Positions 51,805-62,088 of a DNA stretch of 64,000 nt are shown in pieces. The DNA comes from Manganibacter manganicus. GTDB lineage: Bacteria > Pseudomonadota > Alphaproteobacteria > Rhizobiales > Rhizobiaceae. Both the position numbers and the translations under genes were made by a program. Below the pieces are notes generated by a model. The model searched no databases and had not been told where the DNA came from. It saw only the letters and a program-made list of their open reading frames with translations. How positions within the stretch are numbered: the first letter of the stretch is position 1; each line of letters begins with the position of its first letter. The stretch spans positions 1-64,000 of the forward strand of contig NZ_MDET01000058.1 in assembly GCF_002075885.1 (NCBI RefSeq). Reading direction: 5' to 3'.

Positions 51805-53331
51805 TCAGGGCTTCTTCCCAGCCTTCGTGTCTGGAAGCTGCGTCACCTGGGCGCCCATTGCCTTCAAATTGGCAGGTTCGCCCTCATTCGAGTTCTCCGG
51901 AACCTTGAACACCTGGCCCGGCCAGATCATGTCCGGATCGGTGATCTGGTCCTGATTGGCAAGATAGATGGTCGAATAGCGGACGCCATGGCCGTAGACG
52001 CGTCGCGAGATCTGCCACAGCGTATCGCCACGCCGGATAATGACGGCGCCGTCGGCATGTTCCAGCTTCGGCGAAACTGTCTCGGGAATGTCGGCGGATT
52101 GTTCGGCCTTTGCCGGTGCCGCAGTGTCCGTCGGCGGAGTATCCGGCGTCTTCGCCTCACCGGAGGACGTGGCTGCTTCCGGCTTCGCATTCACGGGAGA
52201 CGTCGCTTCATCGGCAGAAGGCGCGACCGCGGACATCGTTTCGCCCGCCTCGCGCTGGAACGGCACGGCAGCGCGTGCCAGCACCTTTGACCCGTCGTCA
52301 GCCAGCGCATCGGCATGGATGATATAATCGCCGACCGGCAGGTCACGCGTCGCCTCAACAAGAAAATGCCCATCCGGCGAGGTGATCGTTTGGCCGAGAA
52401 GAATGTCGTTGGCATAGACGCGCACCTTGCGGCCCGGATCGGCAATACCGGCGACGAAAACCTTGCCGCCATCGATCTCGACGGCTTCCACCGCGATCTT
52501 CGGCCCACTGGCGGCAGGCGCGGCCGGTTCGGTCACCGCTGACGCGGGGGCCTCCGATGCAGCGGACGATGACGCGGTGGCAGGCTTTTCGGCAGACGGC
52601 AATGTCTCGGACGTCTTGGGCGGCTTTGGAACCGTGATCAGTTCCGATGGCTTGCCCGGCTCCTCGACAAGCGCCAGCACCTGGCCGTCGCTCTTTTCAG
52701 GAACCGACACCACGGCCGTCTGCGTCGAGGTGGCGACGACCCCGCCGGGCGCGGTGGAGCGCAGGACGATCTGGTAATCTCCCGGCTTCAGCGCATGGTC
52801 CAGTGCGATGGCGAAAGCGCCGGTGCCGTCCGCCGTCGTTTCACCGAGCACGGCCGAACCGTGAATGACCGCCACCTTGGCGTTGGGCGCCGCCTGTCCG
52901 GCAACGACGATGGAACCATCGCCCTCCACCCGCACGACATCGAAAGTCGGGGCGATGACCTTCGGCTTGGCCGGATTTTGCGGCGCGGGCGGTTCATTGA
53001 CCGCCGGTGCTGCTGTTTCAGCCGGCTTGGTAGCCTCATCGGGCTGAGCCGCCGCCGTCGCGTTCTTCTGAGGTTCGGCCTTTTGGGATTCTGCCGGGGC
53101 TGGCGACGGCCTGGCTTCGGCGGAAGCTTCAGGTGCCGGAGCAGGCTGTTCGCCGGCTGGCTGCGCCGATGCCTGAGCAGATTTCTGCGCTCCGTCCTCA
53201 AGCGATGCCGAAGCTGTCGCCGGCGGCTTGCTCAGATAGGGATCGAGCGCGCCGGAGACATAGGCTGCCCCCGCCACGACGGCGCTGGCGCCGACCGCGA
53301 AAAAGAACGCCTTCACTGGTGTCACGACCAT
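51805..53331 (-). CDS. LysM domain protein with Ig-like repeats
   Basis: A 508-residue protein with an N-terminal hydrophobic anchor (TPVKAFFFAVGASAVVAGAAY). Two long Ala/Pro/Glu/Ser-rich linkers flank Ig-like segments: VRVEGDGSIVVAGQAAPNAK near 135 and VEIDGGKVFVAGIADPGRK near 290. A C-terminal LysM domain (RRGDTLWQISRRVYGHG ... IWPGQVFKVP, about 430-478) completes it. LysM binds peptidoglycan N-acetylglucosamine. The order is typical of rhizobial periplasmic LysM proteins whose partners are unknown. It is divergent from the LOG gene (113 bp between starts). Confidence 0.9.
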   Translation of the reverse strand: MVVTPVKAFFFAVGASAVVAGAAYVSGALDPYLSKPPATASASLEDGAQKSAQASAQPAGEQPAPAPEASAEARPSPAPAESQKAEPQKNATAAAQPDEATKPAETAAPAVNEPPAPQNPAKPKVIAPTFDVVRVEGDGSIVVAGQAAPNAKVAVIHGSAVLGETTADGTGAFAIALDHALKPGDYQIVLRSTAPGGVVATSTQTAVVSVPEKSDGQVLALVEEPGKPSELITVPKPPKTSETLPSAEKPATASSSAASEAPASAVTEPAAPAASGPKIAVEAVEIDGGKVFVAGIADPGRKVRVYANDILLGQTITSPDGHFLVEATRDLPVGDYIIHADALADDGSKVLARAAVPFQREAGETMSAVAPSADEATSPVNAKPEAATSSGEAKTPDTPPTDTAAPAKAEQSADIPETVSPKLEHADGAVIIRRGDTLWQISRRVYGHGVRYSTIYLANQDQITDPDMIWPGQVFKVPENSNEGEPANLKAMGAQVTQLPDTKAGKKP

Positions 53332-53444
53332 GTCAATCCTGCCCCTTGACCGCCCCCTTGCGATCTAGCCTGTTTTCGCGTGGCCGACAAGAAAAAGCCG
53401 GCTTCAGGCTTGACCGCGTGCCCCGCTCCGCTCACCAATCAGAC

Positions 53445-54056
53445 ATGAACAAGATTCGATCCGTCTGCGTCTATTGCGGCTCATCCACCGGCAAGGGAGG
53501 AGCGTATCTGGAGGCCGGGCACGTTCTGGGCCGCTCGCTCGCCAAATCAGGTCTTCGGCTCGTTTATGGCGGCGGCACCAAGGGCGTGATGGGCGCGGTT
53601 TGCGAGGGGGTACTCAGGGCCGGCGGCAAGGTCAGCGGCATCATTCCGCGCTTCCTGCTCAACAAGGAAACAACCGAGCCGGCGCTCAGCCGGCTCGACG
53701 AACTCGTCATCACCGAGAACATGCACGAGCGCAAGCATTTGATGTTCGAGAAATCGGACGCCTTCGTCGCGTTGCCGGGCGGTATCGGCACTGTCGAGGA
53801 AATCATCGAGATCATGACCTGGGCGCAGCTTGGCCATCATCGCAAGCCGATCGTCTTCGCCAATATCAACGGCTTCTGGAATCCGATGCTGGCGCTGTTG
53901 AAGCACATGACAGACGAGGGCTTCATCCACACCGCCGAGAAGGTGAAGCCACTGGTGGTGGAAGACGCCGAGCGCATCGTTGCGGCCATACTGGTGGCGG
54001 GTTCGGCCGATGGCGCGCCGACCGAGGGCATGTCGTCGGTTATCGAGAATCTGTAG
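53445..54056 (+). CDS. LOG family (TIGR00730) Rossmann-fold protein
   Basis: A 203-residue protein with VCVYCGSSTG at the start, the nucleotide loop VYGGGTKGVMGAV, the MHERKHLM catalytic segment and PGGIGTVEE (111-119), the defining LOG motif. LOG enzymes release cytokinin bases or other purines from nucleoside 5'-monophosphates. In bacteria the role is usually unknown, and cytokinin production is only one possibility. Its last 17 bases overlap the convergent rarD gene. Confidence 0.93.
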   Translation: MNKIRSVCVYCGSSTGKGGAYLEAGHVLGRSLAKSGLRLVYGGGTKGVMGAVCEGVLRAGGKVSGIIPRFLLNKETTEPALSRLDELVITENMHERKHLMFEKSDAFVALPGGIGTVEEIIEIMTWAQLGHHRKPIVFANINGFWNPMLALLKHMTDEGFIHTAEKVKPLVVEDAERIVAAILVAGSADGAPTEGMSSVIENL

Positions 54057-54984
54057 CTGCCTTGCCCCGGCCCCGGCCGATGAACATCGAGCTCGAATAG
54101 ATCGCCAGTGCGGCCCATATCAGGGCGAAGGCAAACGCGTCCGTGCGGTCGAACGGCTCGTGGAAGATGAAGACGGCGATCAGGAACACGATGGTCGGCG
54201 CGATATATTGCATGATGCCGATCGTGGAGAGCCGCAGCAGTTTGGCGCCGAAAGCGAACAGCAAAAGCGGCACCGCCGTGACCGGGCCGCAACCCATCAG
54301 AAGCGCGATATCGCCCAGATTGCCCGTCGTCAGATGATCCTGGCGGGTCGCGATCAGCCACGCCACATAGGCCGCCGCCGGGATCGCCAGAATGAGAACC
54401 TCCAGCAGAAAGCCCTGGCTTGGGCCGATGGGCAGGGTCTTGCGGAAGAAGCCATAGGCGGCAAATGAAAAGGCCAGCGCCAGCGACACCCATGGCAGTT
54501 GCCCGCTCTCGATCGTGAGGATGAGGACCGCGACAGCCGCCATCGCCACCGCTACCACCTGACGCCGGTCGAGCCGCTCGCCCAGAACCACGGCGCCGAC
54601 GACCACGCTGACCAGCGGATTGATGTAGTAGCCGAGCGCCGTCTCGACGGTGCGGTCCACCGCGATCGCCCAGACATAGACGCTCCAGTTGATGGTAATC
54701 AGCGTCGCCGTCAGCGCGGCCATGCCCAGCATGCGCGGCGAGCGCAGCGCCGCCTTGAAATCGGCCGTGCGGCCAAGCCAGACCAGAACGCCCGCCGCAA
54801 TCGGCACCGACCACAGAATGCGGTGGGCGACCACCTCTGCCAGCGGCAGATGCGCCACCGCCTTCATGTAAAAAGGCAACAAGCCCCACAGGAAATAGGC
54901 GAAAAGCGCCAGCAGGAAGCCGCGCCGCGCTTCACCGGAACGATCAGGGCCGGAGAGATCAGGTTGAATGGGACGAGCAGTCAT
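54040..54984 (-). CDS. rarD: RarD-type EamA family transporter
   Basis: A 314-residue membrane protein with about ten helices. The RarD-specific N-terminus is GFLLALFAYFLWGLLPFYMKAV, then EVVAHRILWSVP and IYVWAIAVDRTVETALGYYINPLV-like conserved blocks. RarD is a putative permease named from chloramphenicol sensitivity, and the substrate is not known. The gene converges on the LOG gene with a 17-base overlap. Confidence 0.9.
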   Translation of the reverse strand: MTARPIQPDLSGPDRSGEARRGFLLALFAYFLWGLLPFYMKAVAHLPLAEVVAHRILWSVPIAAGVLVWLGRTADFKAALRSPRMLGMAALTATLITINWSVYVWAIAVDRTVETALGYYINPLVSVVVGAVVLGERLDRRQVVAVAMAAVAVLILTIESGQLPWVSLALAFSFAAYGFFRKTLPIGPSQGFLLEVLILAIPAAAYVAWLIATRQDHLTTGNLGDIALLMGCGPVTAVPLLLFAFGAKLLRLSTIGIMQYIAPTIVFLIAVFIFHEPFDRTDAFAFALIWAALAIYSSSMFIGRGRGKAATDSR

Positions 54985-55096
54985 TCGCCCATATGGGCCG
55001 GCCGCGCTCTGCGTGCCAACGAATATTATTGATGGTTCAACCGACTATCGGTGATGGCTCAATCGACGAGTGCAGCACGAAGTTGACCAGCTTACC

Positions 55097-56713
55097 CTAT
55101 TCTGCCGCCGCAAGACCGGCCAGTTCCCGGTTCTTCATCAGTTTGTAGACGATGGAATCCATCAGCGCCTGAAAAGACGCGTCGATGATGTTGTCGGAAA
55201 CGCCGACCGTCCACCAGCGCACGCCGGTGCCGTCGCGCGATTCGATCAGCACTCGGGTGATGGCACCAGTGCCGCCATTGAGGATACGTACCTTGTAGTC
55301 GGCAAGCTCCAGATCGTTGATTTCGGATTGATACCTGCCAAGATCCTTGCGCAGCGCAATGTCGAGCGCGTTGACCGGGCCGTGGCCCTCGGCCACCGAC
55401 ATTTTCTCCTCGCCATCGACCAGAACCTTGACGATGGCCTCCGAGACCGTCTTCAACGCACCATTGGCGTCAAAGCGGCGCTCCACCATGCAGCGGAACG
55501 ACGGCACGCTGAAATATTCCGGCAGGCCGTGCAGCACCTTGCGTGCCAGAAGCTCGAAGCTGGCGTCAGCGGCCTCATAGGCATAGCCCTGCGCCTCGCG
55601 CTCCTTGACCATGGAGATCAGCATATCGAGCCGGGCGTCGCCCTTCGGCACGACGATGCCGCGCCGCTTCAACTCCACCAGGAAATTGGCCTTGCCGCCC
55701 TGATCCGACACCATGACCCGACGCCGGTTGCCGACCGCTTCGGGCGGCACATGCTCATAAGTCTTCGGTTCCTTGGCGATAGCCGAAGCATGGATGCCGG
55801 CCTTGGTGGCGAAGGCGAACTGGCCGACATAGGGCGCTTGCGGCTCCGGCGCGCGATTGAGCAATTCGTCGAAGGCGCGCGACAGGCGTGAAATGCCGGC
55901 CAGCGCGTCTTCCGAAATGCCGGTCTCGAACCGTTTCGCATAATGCGGCTTCAACACTAGAGTGGGAATGATGGTGGTGAGGTTGGCATTGCCGCAGCGT
56001 TCACCGATGCCGTTCAGCGTGCCCTGGATCTGGCGCACGCCGCCTTCCACCGCGGCCAGCGAATTGGCGACCGCCTGCCCGGTGTCGTCATGCGCGTGGA
56101 TGCCGAGATTGCCGCCGGGAATGCCGGCGGCGATCACCGCTTCGACAATAGCGCGCACCTCGGCGGGTTGTGTGCCGCCATTGGTGTCGCACAGCACCGC
56201 CCAGCGCGCGCCGGCCTCATAAGCTGCCTTGGCACAAGCCAGCGCATAGGCAGGATTGGCCTTGTAGCCGTCGAAAAAATGCTCGCAATCGACCAGCGCC
56301 TCGCGGCCGCTCGCCACCACTGCCGACACGGATGCCGTGATGCCCTCAAGGTTTTCCTCATTGGTCGAGCCGAGCGCGACACGCACATGATAATCCCAGC
56401 TTTTCGCCACGAAGCAGACCGCATCCGAACAGGATTGCAGAAGTGCCGCGATGCCCGGATCGTTGGACGCCGAAACCCCGGCGCGCTTGGTCATGCCGAA
56501 GGCGACGAATTTCGAGCGGCTGGTGCGCTTGCCCGAAAAGAACTCGGTATCGGTCGGGTTGGCGCCCGGATAGCCGCCCTCGACATAATCGAGGCCGAAT
56601 TCATCCAGCAGACCGGCAATGGCCACTTTGTCGGCGACAGAGAAATCCACGCCCGGCGTCTGCTGGCCGTCACGCAAGGTCGTGTCGAACAGGTAGATGC
56701 GTTCGCGGGTCAC
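55097..56713 (-). CDS. cimA: (R)-citramalate synthase
   Basis: A 538-residue enzyme of the CimA/IPMS family starting at a GTG (56713; MTRERIYLFDTTLRDGQQTP). The catalytic HMGL-like barrel has DTTLRDGQ, LCDTNGGTQP and the metal-binding HAHDDTGQA. The C-terminal regulatory-type domain follows LNGGTGAITRVLIESRDGTG. CimA condenses pyruvate with acetyl-CoA to citramalate in the threonine-independent isoleucine pathway. In rhizobia homologues are annotated this way from the TIGR00977 subfamily; the actual substrate has not been shown by this sequence. Confidence 0.92.
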   Translation of the reverse strand: MTRERIYLFDTTLRDGQQTPGVDFSVADKVAIAGLLDEFGLDYVEGGYPGANPTDTEFFSGKRTSRSKFVAFGMTKRAGVSASNDPGIAALLQSCSDAVCFVAKSWDYHVRVALGSTNEENLEGITASVSAVVASGREALVDCEHFFDGYKANPAYALACAKAAYEAGARWAVLCDTNGGTQPAEVRAIVEAVIAAGIPGGNLGIHAHDDTGQAVANSLAAVEGGVRQIQGTLNGIGERCGNANLTTIIPTLVLKPHYAKRFETGISEDALAGISRLSRAFDELLNRAPEPQAPYVGQFAFATKAGIHASAIAKEPKTYEHVPPEAVGNRRRVMVSDQGGKANFLVELKRRGIVVPKGDARLDMLISMVKEREAQGYAYEAADASFELLARKVLHGLPEYFSVPSFRCMVERRFDANGALKTVSEAIVKVLVDGEEKMSVAEGHGPVNALDIALRKDLGRYQSEINDLELADYKVRILNGGTGAITRVLIESRDGTGVRWWTVGVSDNIIDASFQALMDSIVYKLMKNRELAGLAAAE

Positions 56714-56780
56714 GGAACTACCTCGCAGGCCGCCGCCTTACGTTGTTGTCCCGCAAGCATTTCCAGTCCAGCTTTCACCA

Positions 56781-57740
56781 TCACATTTTCCCCGCATATT
56801 TGTCCGTCGCCCGGATCAGGCGGTCGAGAATGCCCGGTTCGGAAAACGCGTGCCCCGCTCCTTCCACCAGATGAAACTCCGCCTTCGGCCACGCCTTGTG
56901 CAGCGCCCAGGCATATTTCGCCGGGCATGGCATGTCGTAGCGGCCATGCACGATGGTGCCCGGAATATCCTTCAGCCTGCCCGCATCGCGCAGCAACTGC
57001 CCGTCCTCCAGCCAGCCCGCATGGACGAAGAAATGATTTTCGATGCGCGCGAAGGCCAGCGCATAATCCTCCTCGCCGAACGGATCGCTGGTTTCAGGCT
57101 CCGGCAAAAGCGTGATCGTCTCGCCTTCCCACTGGCTCCAGGCGCGTGCGGCCTCGATCTGCGCGGCGCGATCATCGCCGACCAGCCGCTTGCGGTAGGC
57201 GGCCATCAGGTCGCCGTGCTCGGCTTCAGGGATCGGCGCCAGAAACCGCTCCCATTTGTCCGGGAACATTTCGGAGACGCCAAACTGGTAATACCATTCA
57301 AGCTCGGCCCGCGTCAGCGTATAGATGCCGCGCACCACCAGTTCGCTAACGTGTTCGGGATGTGTTTCGGCGTAAGCCAGCGCAAGCGTCGAGCCCCATG
57401 AGCCGCCGAACACCAGCCATTTTTCGAAGCCGCACATCTGCCGCAGCCGCTCGATATCGGCGACCAGATGCCAAGTGGTGTTGGCCTCCAGCGAGGCATA
57501 CGGTCTGGAACGGCCACAGCCGCGCTGGTCGAAAAGGATCACATCGTAAAGTGCGGGATCGAACTGCCGCCGATGCTTCACCGAAGCGCCGCCGCCCGGC
57601 CCGCCATGCAGGAACACCGCCGGCTTTGCGCCCTTGGTGCCGACCCGCTCCCAATAGATCTGATGGCCGTCGCCGACATCGAGCATGCCGCTGTCGAACG
57701 GCTCGATTTCGGGATAAAGCGTGCGCAAATTCTCGCTCAT
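56781..57740 (-). CDS. pip: Proline iminopeptidase
   Basis: A 319-residue alpha/beta-hydrolase. Diagnostic segments are FLHGGPGGGASVKHRRQFDP, the second FDQRGCGRSRPY, the nucleophile elbow FGGSWGSTLALAYAE, IVHGRYDMPCP and VEGAGHAFSEP with the catalytic His. It removes N-terminal proline from peptides. Its ATG overlaps the TGA of the GFA gene (ATGA), so the two are translationally coupled. Confidence 0.95.
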   Translation of the reverse strand: MSENLRTLYPEIEPFDSGMLDVGDGHQIYWERVGTKGAKPAVFLHGGPGGGASVKHRRQFDPALYDVILFDQRGCGRSRPYASLEANTTWHLVADIERLRQMCGFEKWLVFGGSWGSTLALAYAETHPEHVSELVVRGIYTLTRAELEWYYQFGVSEMFPDKWERFLAPIPEAEHGDLMAAYRKRLVGDDRAAQIEAARAWSQWEGETITLLPEPETSDPFGEEDYALAFARIENHFFVHAGWLEDGQLLRDAGRLKDIPGTIVHGRYDMPCPAKYAWALHKAWPKAEFHLVEGAGHAFSEPGILDRLIRATDKYAGKM

Positions 57741-58243
57741 GGTCTGCCTTCGTTGTCGGATGGTTGGAGCGGCCACTGGTCGGTGTCGTGGTCGGGATGC
57801 TGATAGGAAACGAGATCGGCCAGGAAAGCGGCGGCTTCCTCGTCCGCCATCGTATCCCTGCCCGGCAATCGGGAAATAGAATCCACGTAGGGCAGCTTCG
57901 CCTCTACGCCCCACTGGATCACGGGTGCGATATCTTCCGGGTCATCGAAAGCGCCAATGGCCAGCGCCACGCCGTCAGGCGCTTCATAAGTCAGCGGCGT
58001 GCCACAATCGGCGCAAAAGCCGCGCCGCGCGAAATTCGAGCTTTGAAAATGCTTCAGCCCGCCGCGCGTCCATTCCAGATGCGCCGCGCGCACCGAAACC
58101 AGAGCCATGTAAAAATTGCCGGACGCCTTCTGGCACATGCGGCAATGGCAGATGGAGGGCTTGTCCAAAGTGCCTTCGACGCGGAAGCGCACCGCGCCGC
58201 ACTGGCAGCCGCCGCAATAAACGGGCTTGTTGTCGAGGCTCAT
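57737..58243 (-). CDS. GFA (CENP-V/GFA domain) family protein
   Basis: A 168-residue zinc-binding protein with cysteines in YCGGCQCGAVRF, ICHCRMCQKASG and GFCADCGTPL, the complete set of the glutathione-dependent formaldehyde-activating family. The start has GGGAGGAAGAG in front of the ATG. Most family members are not enzymes for formaldehyde; function is open. It is coupled by ATGA to proline iminopeptidase and lies downstream of the VOC and cysS genes. Confidence 0.92.
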   Translation of the reverse strand: MSLDNKPVYCGGCQCGAVRFRVEGTLDKPSICHCRMCQKASGNFYMALVSVRAAHLEWTRGGLKHFQSSNFARRGFCADCGTPLTYEAPDGVALAIGAFDDPEDIAPVIQWGVEAKLPYVDSISRLPGRDTMADEEAAAFLADLVSYQHPDHDTDQWPLQPSDNEGRP

Positions 58244-58318
58244 TCTCTTCCTCCCTGCCGATAGCTCGCATCTCGATTCTGTTTATCGACGCAAACCATT
58301 GACCCGAAAACCATTTCC

Positions 58319-58698
58319 TCATTCCTGCGCATGGCAGACGGCCTCGATATTGTTACCGTCGGGATCGAGGACGAACGCGCCGTAATAATTCGGATGGTAG
58401 TGCGGGCGCAGGCCCGGCTTGCCATTGTCGCGCCCGCCAGCGGCCATCGCCGCTTCATAGAAAGCATCGACTTCCGTCCGCTTATCGGCGGTGAAGGCAT
58501 AATGGCGGCCCTTCCCCGGCTCGGCATCCTCATGCAGCCAGAATTGCGGCCGGTCGTAGCCATAGCCGCCGACCTTGGTGCCGCCCGTATGTTCCTGCGG
58601 CACCATCATCACCAGCGAAGCGCCGAGCGGCGCCAACGCAGCATCGTAAAATGCCTTCGCCCTGTCGAAATCCGCGACTGCAATTCCGGTATGGTCGA

Positions 58699-58702
<4 letters not shown>
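58319..58702 (-). CDS. VOC family protein
   Basis: A 127-residue glyoxalase-fold protein started at the ATG 58702, with GGGAGGT seven bases upstream. It opens with MIDHTGIAVADFDRAKAFY and has GGYGYDRPQFWLHE and the late GAFVLDPDGNNIEAVCH, where His5 and a terminal Glu are likely metal ligands. The ATG overlaps the cysS stop (ATGA), which couples the two. The substrate is unknown. Confidence 0.9.
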
Positions 58703-60129
<1,427 letters not shown>

Positions 60130-60531
60130 GCGTGTCTTTCCGGACCTTTTCCTGTTCAGTCGCAACCGCCGTGCAAACGCGATGCGGCTCCAGCCTGCTG
60201 GCCGGGGCGTTGTTCACTCTGGATGAAGATGAGGCGAAAACGTCCGGACCAGCGCGAGCGCTAGCCAATAATCGAAATGCCGCAAATGGCGAAGAACGTC
60301 TTCATGCGCGCTTTATCGCGTCCGCGGGTGTTGCCGTCAAGCCACTAGTTACGGCAAAGCCACGCACCGGCGGAACGGACGGCGACCTACAACATTTTAT
60401 TAAACATGTCGGCGTTCTCATCGATGCGCATGACCTGTTTGCCCGCTCTCGCGGACCAGCGTCACGATTTGGTCGGAATCAGCGATCAGTGGGAAAATAT
60501 CGAAGTAAACGCAATCAAGGGAGAAAGAAAG
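60130..60531. other. 402-bp region upstream of cysS without a supported gene
   Basis: No convincing ORF, tRNA or repeat is seen here. It should hold the cysS promoter (minus strand) and the promoter of the 51-aa gene (plus strand). A GCCGT-N13-ACGGC dyad lies near 60333-60355, and an AT-rich patch (ATTTTATTAAACATG) near 60394-60408 could be a -10 region. Neither is strong evidence. Confidence 0.5.
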
Positions 60532-60687
60532 ATGCCCCGAAGTAAGGCCGAACACATACAAGGCAAGAAACCTTCATTGGCCAGTCAGTATCGGGCCATC
60601 GGACCGGCATGCATCGCCGCCGCGTTGCTGCATGCGCCTAAGAAAAAGAAAACGACCCAGAAGTTCATTACCCCTCGCGCGGCGTGA
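60532..60687 (+). CDS. Small basic alanine-rich hypothetical protein (51 aa)
   Basis: A 51-residue protein from the ATG 60532, preceded by GGGAG about eight bases upstream. Lys/Arg-rich ends (MPRSKAEHIQGKKPSLASQY and a KKKKTTQKF stretch) flank a short hydrophobic helix (AIGPACIAAALLHA). I recall comparable very short proteins with SLASQYxAIGxxAxAAAL in Rhizobiales, without a known function. The size is below usual annotation limits, so it may be missing from databases. Confidence 0.6.
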   Translation: MPRSKAEHIQGKKPSLASQYRAIGPACIAAALLHAPKKKKTTQKFITPRAA

Positions 60688-60699
60688 GTGGGCCAGACG

Positions 60700-61488
60700 T
60701 CAGAACAGACTGAGTTGCCGGTCGCGAGAATCCGGCTTTGCAGTTTCTGATCCCCTCTCTGACATCCGGAATGCAGCCTGCCGAACCTCGACTGCAGGCT
60801 CCTGAATTTCCGGCCCGGTATTGGCAACCCTGTTGACGCGTTCCGACACCGGAACCGCCTCGAAGTAGCCCGGCGGCGCCGGCTTCAGCAAATCCGCGAC
60901 ATGGCGCGGCTCATTTCCCCGGCAATCGAGCCAGCGTGCAAAATCCTCACGCTCGATGACCACCGGCATCCGCTCATGGATATGGCCGATGTCGGCATCG
61001 GCGGCCGTGGTCAGGATCGCGCCGGTGTCCATTTCCGAGCCACCTGGCTCGGCGTAACTTTCCATCAGCCCCGCAAAAGCAACCAGCCCGCCATGGCGTG
61101 GGCGTATCCAGTAGGCCTGCCCCTTGCCACGCTGGCCATCCGGTTCCTTGCGCCATTCATAGAAGCCGGAGGCCGGCACCAGCGCACGGCGATGGCGCAT
61201 GGCGGCACGGAACGATGCCTTTTGCGCGGCCCCTTCCGAGCGAGCATTGAACAGAAGCGGGAAATCGCGCGTGTCCTTCACCCAGCCGGGAATGAGGCCC
61301 CAACGCACCAGAACCGCCGTGCGGTCCGGCCGGTTCGAGCCCGGCGGCTGCGGCACATCGGCCAGCGCCATCAGCACCGGTTGCGTCGGCGCGATGTTGT
61401 AGCGCGGCGGGAACGCGTCCACTTCCGCCAGGCCGAGGAAGACAGCCGTCTGGTCAGCGGCCGCGGTCAGCGCAAAGCGTCCGCACAT
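60700..61488 (-). CDS. SOS response-associated peptidase (YedK/HMCES) family protein
   Basis: A 262-residue SRAP protein with Cys2 (MCGRFALT), Asn81 (NARSE), Glu111 (FYEW) and His171 (HERMPVV), the full catalytic set. Cys2 forms a thiazolidine cross-link with abasic sites in single-stranded DNA. AAGGAAAG precedes the ATG. The C-terminus ends in QLSLF, which fits the canonical bacterial sliding-clamp-binding motif QL(S/D)LF. No LexA box was found nearby, although SRAP genes are often SOS-linked. Confidence 0.95.
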   Translation of the reverse strand: MCGRFALTAAADQTAVFLGLAEVDAFPPRYNIAPTQPVLMALADVPQPPGSNRPDRTAVLVRWGLIPGWVKDTRDFPLLFNARSEGAAQKASFRAAMRHRRALVPASGFYEWRKEPDGQRGKGQAYWIRPRHGGLVAFAGLMESYAEPGGSEMDTGAILTTAADADIGHIHERMPVVIEREDFARWLDCRGNEPRHVADLLKPAPPGYFEAVPVSERVNRVANTGPEIQEPAVEVRQAAFRMSERGSETAKPDSRDRQLSLF

Positions 61489-61611
61489 CGTCTTTCCTTC
61501 AAATTCGTCGGGCCATCAAAGTGAAGGTGGAACAGGAGCGGCGCAACCGCTAAACCTGTCGAGGTCCAGGCGGTCCACAGCAGATCGGACAGGCACGACA
61601 ATTGGAGTCCG

Positions 61612-62034
61612 ATGAGCAACAACATACCCGTCATACCCGCCGTGTCCGTTGCCGTCGTGCGCGGCGAACGCGTGCTTCTGGTCAAGCGCGCGCACGCACC
61701 GTCGAAAGGGCTTTATGCCTTTCCCGGCGGCAAGGTGGAGCCGGGCGAGACGCTGGAAGACGCCGCCCGGCGCGAGCTTTTCGAGGAAACGCAGTTATGC
61801 GCCGCCGATCTTCGTCCGCTCATCGAAATCCATATCGAGGGCGCACCCGAGGGCCACCCGGTCGATTATCGCCTGACCGTGTTCGGCGCGCGCCATGACG
61901 GCGGCGAGGCTGTCGCCAGCGATGACGCCGAGACGGCAGCCTTCTATACGCTGGCCGAAATGCGTGCGCTGCCGCTGGCCGATGCCGTGCTTGTCACCGC
62001 CGAACGCTTGCTGGGGCTACCGCAAAATGATTGA
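61612..62034 (+). CDS. NUDIX hydrolase, MutT-type
   Basis: A 140-residue NUDIX protein with an almost canonical box: GGKVEPGETLEDAARRELFE then ETQL. RVLLVKRAHAPSKGLYAFPG precedes it, as in MutT and ADP-ribose pyrophosphatase-like members. It probably hydrolyses a nucleoside diphosphate derivative; the exact substrate is not predictable. AATTGGAG precedes the ATG. The TIGR02301 gene follows closely. Confidence 0.92.
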   Translation: MSNNIPVIPAVSVAVVRGERVLLVKRAHAPSKGLYAFPGGKVEPGETLEDAARRELFEETQLCAADLRPLIEIHIEGAPEGHPVDYRLTVFGARHDGGEAVASDDAETAAFYTLAEMRALPLADAVLVTAERLLGLPQND

Positions 62035-62088
62035 GTGCAACGGCATGGCGGCCTTGCGGCGGCCCGCATGCTTGGCCACAACAGCCGT

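Noticed and set aside
60132..60545. Plus-strand ORF of 137 codons in the cysS upstream region
   Set aside because: It has no ribosome-binding site, an atypical composition and overlaps the better-supported 51-codon gene in another frame.
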